A DNA stretch of 64,000 nt from Setomelanomma holmii (Eukaryota; Ascomycota; Dothideomycetes; Pleosporales; Phaeosphaeriaceae): positions 85,000-148,999 of the forward strand of contig ML978239.1 in NCBI GenBank assembly GCA_010015745.1, given 5' to 3'. The position numbers and the translations under genes are program-made. Below are positions 60,391-64,000 of the stretch, piece by piece. The notes under the pieces were generated by a model. The model ran no database searches and had not been told where the DNA came from. It was given only the letters and a program-made list of their open reading frames with translations. Numbering within the stretch: position 1 is the first letter of the stretch; every line of letters starts with the position of its first letter.

Positions 60391-61817
60391 ATGGCACTTC
60401 TTTCCGGAAACGCGCCGTCATCCTCCAAAAGGAGTCGGTTCTTTTGCACAAACTTCTGGCGAGAAGGTCATCTTCAGGCTCGCGATGACTTGCGCACTCG
60501 ATGGCGCACTGGTGGCTTAAAATTCCTCGAATTTGTTTGGCTCTCTGGTCTCTGCCTCAGCCTTGCCACCCTCTCACGGATGTCTGCTATCACCGGTGTC
60601 TCTTCCCTCGCCAAAGACAGAGCGGCAGCTTGTCAGCCCAATGGCGTATTTGATGTCTTCCCTGAGCATTATCGCTATTGGTCGAAGTCTGGATTTTTCC
60701 AAATCACCCTCGGGTATGGAGGCTTAACATTCACACAAGCCAAAGTCCTAGATGTGGCTTGGGATATCGTAAGTCTATCATGTGCTCATTCAGTCATGCC
60801 GAACGATTGATTAAGCGGCGGTTAACACGCCGTTATGGCAGGTTTGTGCTCGTGGTGGTCAGGCTCTTGTTGCCCTTATCTCATGGCATGCCTTCACGAA
60901 TTATGTTACCACGTCCATGGAGGTGGCTCCGGTCACGTTCAGCACGTATCGTACCGTGTTTCTCCAGAACGAGTCCCTTGTCCTCGCTATTCCACGACTC
61001 CTCCGAGACTTTTGCCTCCGTCGCGGGCTGCATTCTCGAGTCGCCATGGTAAGTGGTACGTGTACGAATTCAATGTGAGACATACACTAACTTCGTACCT
61101 ATGCACCTGCCAGACATTCATGATTGTCACGATGGTCTTTATTTTGATTTTCCCAAGCTTTTCGAGTTCAATGACAGGTTACAGCGGAGACGTAAAGTCT
61201 TACATACGAGACAACACAAATGCGGCGGGTTCCGAACCTTCTGATACTAATGACTACATGGCGTTCAGCAGCTTTCAGCGCATACTATACGTTGTTCGCG
61301 ATGGTCAGAGAATCGGACTTCACGCAGACTACGTGGTACCATATCATGTTCCTTACGCCACCAAGCTCAGTAAGTCCATCATTTCACATCTGTCCACGTG
61401 TCTGACCAAGCCTCTCTAGCGGACCCTGTTCTTTTCACCGGTGACTATCCCGACTCTGAGATTGCGTATTGTAAGAACTCTTACTACTACCGTCTCCAGA
61501 ATGAGACTGAACAAGCTCGGTGTGATGTTCAAAGCACGATTGCCGACTGTACGTCTGAATCAATCTCGACTCACATCAGCTAATATGTCGGCGAACAAGA
61601 TGTATTACAATATGGTTTTCGTGGTTTAGCAAACGTGTCTTCGATCTATAACGGCATTCCTCTCGATTCTCCGACCCTCAATATAGACGCCTACTATCTG
61701 CCCGCTTGCACCATCTATCCAGTACGTATACGCGTCAAACCCTCCCCCCTCAAGCAAGAAATGACAAAATCACCATACGTGACCACCTACAAGCCCAATG
61801 CACCCACGCAGACCTAA
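60391..61817 (+). CDS. Uncharacterised fungal integral membrane protein
   Basis: Exons 60391-60768, 60842-61048, 61114-61369, 61420-61548, 61600-61817. Introns are short GT-AG and phases agree throughout. Hydrophobic segments include FLEFVWLSGLCLSLATL, a VCARGGQALVALISWHAF stretch right after VLDVAWDI, and MIVTMVFILIFPSFSSSMTGY. An external-looking Cys- and Tyr-rich domain follows (SEIAYCKNSYYYRLQNETEQ, DYVLQYGFRGLANVSSIYNG, YYLPACTIYP). The D-x-AWD then RGGQAL pattern is shared by a family of uncharacterised fungal membrane proteins. The end is uncertain: reading on gives a stop at 61817, but a good intron (61722-61840) would instead join the protein in phase to the GNAT segment downstream. 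Confidence 0.65.
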
Positions 61818-61840
61818 ACATAACACGCGCCCTCTCCTAG

Positions 61841-62164
61841 ATACGCAAATTCCCAACCATGAAAAAACACGCCATCGAAGACGTATTCGGCCCCGACCAG
61901 CTCTATCTTCACACGCTAGCTACGCATCCAGACTACCAGTTGCGCGGCGCGGGGACGCAGCTCGTAAATTCGGGACTGGAGCGGGGACGACGGGCGGGGG
62001 TGAATGTTACGTTGCTTGCGGCACCGACGGCGCGGGGGTTTTATTTGGAAGCTGGGTTTGGGGATCGCGGAAATGTTAGTGTGGAGGGTGTTGAAGGGGA
62101 GGTGGTGTTTTGGTTTGGGGTTGTGTCGTATAATTTTGGTAGGGATCTGTCTGGGAACGCGTGA
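61841..62164 (+). CDS. C-terminal half of a GNAT acetyltransferase (partial or fused)
   Basis: The frame reads IRKFPTMKKHAIEDVFGPDQ then LYLHTLATHPDYQLRGAGTQ LV and AAPTARGFYLEAGF. These are motifs A and B of a Gcn5-related N-acetyltransferase: the RGAGTQL pyrophosphate-binding loop and the final GFYLEAGF strand. About 100 N-terminal residues usual for the family are absent, and I find no candidate exon for them upstream. Either it is a 5'-truncated gene whose first usable ATG is 61859, or it is the last exon of the membrane protein gene. Confidence 0.55.
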   Translation: MRKFPTMKKHAIEDVFGPDQLYLHTLATHPDYQLRGAGTQLVNSGLERGRRAGVNVTLLAAPTARGFYLEAGFGDRGNVSVEGVEGEVVFWFGVVSYNFGRDLSGNA

Positions 62165-62563
62165 AATACTGAGGGTGAGGGTTGATTGCTGTTGTTCCCG
62201 AATCTTATACTAGGTATCTTTTGTCTCTTGGTAGCGCACAAGCATCAACATATTACTTCAACATAGTCCACAAAGCCGCTTGATCGGTCAAAGTTTAACA
62301 CCATTGCACTCAAGCCAGAGCCTCGCCCATAGCAATGAGTACACACCCAACGCTACTCAGCCACATTCCAGTCCACCTTATCTACTCACCGTCCACCCTT
62401 ACTCTTCCTCCAATCCCCATTGTAGCACTCACAAGCGTAAGCAGGGTTTGGGAACTTTGGGCTTCATACATTCAATACTCTATGTCCTTGAAGAGTGCTG
62501 ACAAGATTGGATGGACAAGTGAATCGACATGCCAGTGATCATCAAAAATGGCCCAGATGATGT
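62165..62563. other. Short gene-free stretch
   Basis: About 0.4 kb between the GNAT segment and the kinase remnant. A + strand frame at 62335-62538 has no recognisable motif. Confidence 0.4.
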
Positions 62564-63146
62564 TTACTCAATCACCCGCATCTTCTTCCGCACACATTGC
62601 TCTACCAACAGACCCGTGCTATCAAGTGCCACATGCTCAATGTCCAGCACTGTCAACAACTCCTCCGACGCCTTCTTCGAATCCACAAGCCCATGCTGCT
62701 ACAGCATTTCCTGCAACACCACATCATCCCGAAGCTTCGTCTTGCCGCCTACCGTGCGCGACGGCGACTCCAATCAACGGCCGTGCTCCTCGTAGTCGCA
62801 GGTGACGCCAACGAGGTGAAAAGGAACATTGGTGTCCTTGGCAGTATGCTGATGTTCGGCGAGAATGGCGGTGTCTTCGGCGTTGTTGGCGAGACAGCCT
62901 ATCATGATGACTTGGAAGTGGAGTTATCAAAACACTTCTTCGGTAAGGCCTCGAATGCCATACGCGGGACCTGGGCGCGAAGGAGTTTGTGAGCTGGTCC
63001 GTGGCCAGGCATGATGGCTTCAGCGGATCGATGAGCACGTGGTTGTCGATGACTCGGGTGGCGTGCTCAGATAGGTTGGATGTGACGGCACACGCAGCGT
63101 AGCCGACGTCTGGGACACCATTGAGAAAGACTATGTGGCCGTACCT
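62564..63146 (-). pseudogene. Remnant of a P-loop kinase-like NTPase
   Basis: On the minus strand, pieces of one protein appear in shifting frames. GHIVFLNGVPDVGYAACAVT stands where a GxPGVGK(S/T) P-loop would be, with the Lys replaced. VIDNHVLIDPLKPSCLATDQ and HKLLRAQVPRMAFEAL follow. Then come GCLANNAEDTAILAEHQ and PFTLVGVTCDYEEHGR with a stop, and finally TVGGKTKLRDDVVLQEML with another stop and VALDSTGLLVEQCVRKKM. The order resembles fungal AAA/shikimate-kinase-like or chloramphenicol-phosphotransferase-like P-loop proteins (a TCDxEE loop, then a GKTKLxD element). At least one frameshift and two stops make it non-functional. Family assignment is by motif memory and tentative. Confidence 0.6.
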
Positions 63147-64000
63147 GGCCTTTGCGCTGCCGTTTCATAGGTCTTGTAGATAGTAGATGCCGTCTAGACG
63201 CCCTTTCCAGCCTAAGGAATTGTTTGCCAGTGCGAAGTGCGTAAACTTGCTAGTCTTCGCTCCACAAGGAAACAAGGTATCCCTGAGGTTGTATCCACGG
63301 CAACAGCTATCACCTACCTTCGAGATTTCGGTCCTGATAGTACTATTGACGCCGTTGACCTTCTCCATGTCTGTTGCTGAGCGCGCTTTTTTTGTGGCAG
63401 CGACTGCGCGATGGCAAGCTTCATGGATGTATACTAACATTCAAGAAAATATGTCGGCTTCATAGAGCAATACAAGGTCTAGTCGCTACGGATGGCTTGT
63501 TGAACTGGGCATTCAGCGCAACTCAGCCTTCCGTTAGCTTTTCGATACCGTCGCTGGATGGTAGTCCAGTGCTTGAGCGCTTTAAGAATCATCGAGCCCA
63601 TGAAAGACGCTATCTATTTCAATGACCACTCCATTGGAGGGCGAAATCAGAGTTTTTGAAATATTGGTTAATGTATAATGAACGCTCTCAACAATACACT
63701 CAGCGATGTAGCCTGAAAGTAGACTGCAAACTCGAACTTCGACACGTGGAAGTGTGCTTGCCTGTTCTATGGGATGTGCGGCGCGGCCGTGATGCGCCGT
63801 TATGGCAGACTTCGAAGCATTCATCAAGCAGGCCGTTGTGTGTGTGCGATGATTAAGGAATGAACGGGTCTCATCACATGTTCGCAATACCCAGATGCAC
63901 GCTGATAACGAGGATGGACGCGTGATGCGCGGGGGCGCGTGATGCGCGGGGAACACCAAAACAACACAATATCCTTCACCTTCAACACGCGATAACTCCA
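63147..64000. other. Gene-free right end
   Basis: Frames such as 63165-63440 (minus) run into the kinase remnant frame but show no motif. No intact gene. Contains one small tandem duplication near the right border. Confidence 0.4.
63920..63951. repeat. Tandem duplication GCGTGATGCGCGGGG
   Basis: Two exact 15-bp copies (63920-63934 and 63937-63951) separated by two bases. GC-rich and non-coding. Confidence 0.85.

Noticed and set aside
61635..61817. Separate small gene of 60 aa
   Set aside because: It is the last exon of the membrane protein; the ORF begins with GTG and lies in phase with the upstream exons.

Overview
The window is nuclear DNA from a filamentous ascomycete (Pezizomycotina). 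A Dothideomycete is likely, but I infer this from gene style only. The evidence is short GT-AG introns (about 47-90 nt) in most genes, fungal-specific families (HET-domain proteins, a Cut12-domain protein, YTP1, a STAND-type N-terminal domain), and a Fot1/pogo transposon disabled only by nonsense codons of the C-to-T type. No rRNA, tRNA, CRISPR or bacterial-type operon was seen. Exon coordinates come from reading splice sites and checking that reading phases agree; no transcript data were available.

Layout. 0.7-8 kb: ITP pyrophosphatase (HAM1, +) converging on the FAP7 NTPase (-), then NAP1 (-) and a sucrose-type MFS transporter (-). 8.8-10.4 kb: a decayed HET-domain gene. 11.4-11.9 kb: ribosomal protein eL33 (-) with a 12-nt microexon. 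13.8-24 kb: three + strand housekeeping genes, namely glucose-6-phosphate dehydrogenase, phosphoglycerate dehydrogenase (with a GC-AG intron) and class V myosin MYO2. 24.2-26.0 kb: a complete but dead Fot1/pogo element. 27-34 kb: a large FHA-like/pseudokinase/FG-rich protein (-) and a RhoGEF-like protein with a STAND-type N-terminus (-). 34.3-37 kb: two related uncharacterised genes (-). 38.3-40.9 kb: a DHA1-type MFS transporter (+) converging on a small zinc-ribbon protein (-).

41.2-46.2 kb: the eIF2alpha kinase GCN2 (-), divergent from a Cut12-domain spindle-pole-body protein (+, 46.7-48.7 kb). 49-51.7 kb: peptidyl-tRNA hydrolase (-), divergent from the repair protein RAD14/XPA (+). 52.4-54.9 kb: an intact HET-domain protein (+). 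54.9-56.6 kb: a gene-free stretch carrying a recurring ~27-bp element in both orientations. 56.6-60 kb: YTP1-like membrane protein (-), divergent from a Swi5 recombination protein with a long disordered N-terminus (+). 60.4-62.2 kb: an uncharacterised membrane protein (+) running into half a GNAT acetyltransferase, possibly one spliced fusion. 62.6-63.1 kb: remains of a P-loop kinase-like gene (-).

Most genes are independent housekeeping or regulatory genes: nucleotide sanitation, ribosome maturation, chromatin assembly, NADPH and serine supply, actin transport, translational control, and DNA repair and recombination. No biosynthetic cluster or defence island is evident. The accessory material consists of the two HET loci, the transposon, the tandem uncharacterised pair at 34-37 kb, the repeat field at 55-56 kb and the decayed right end.
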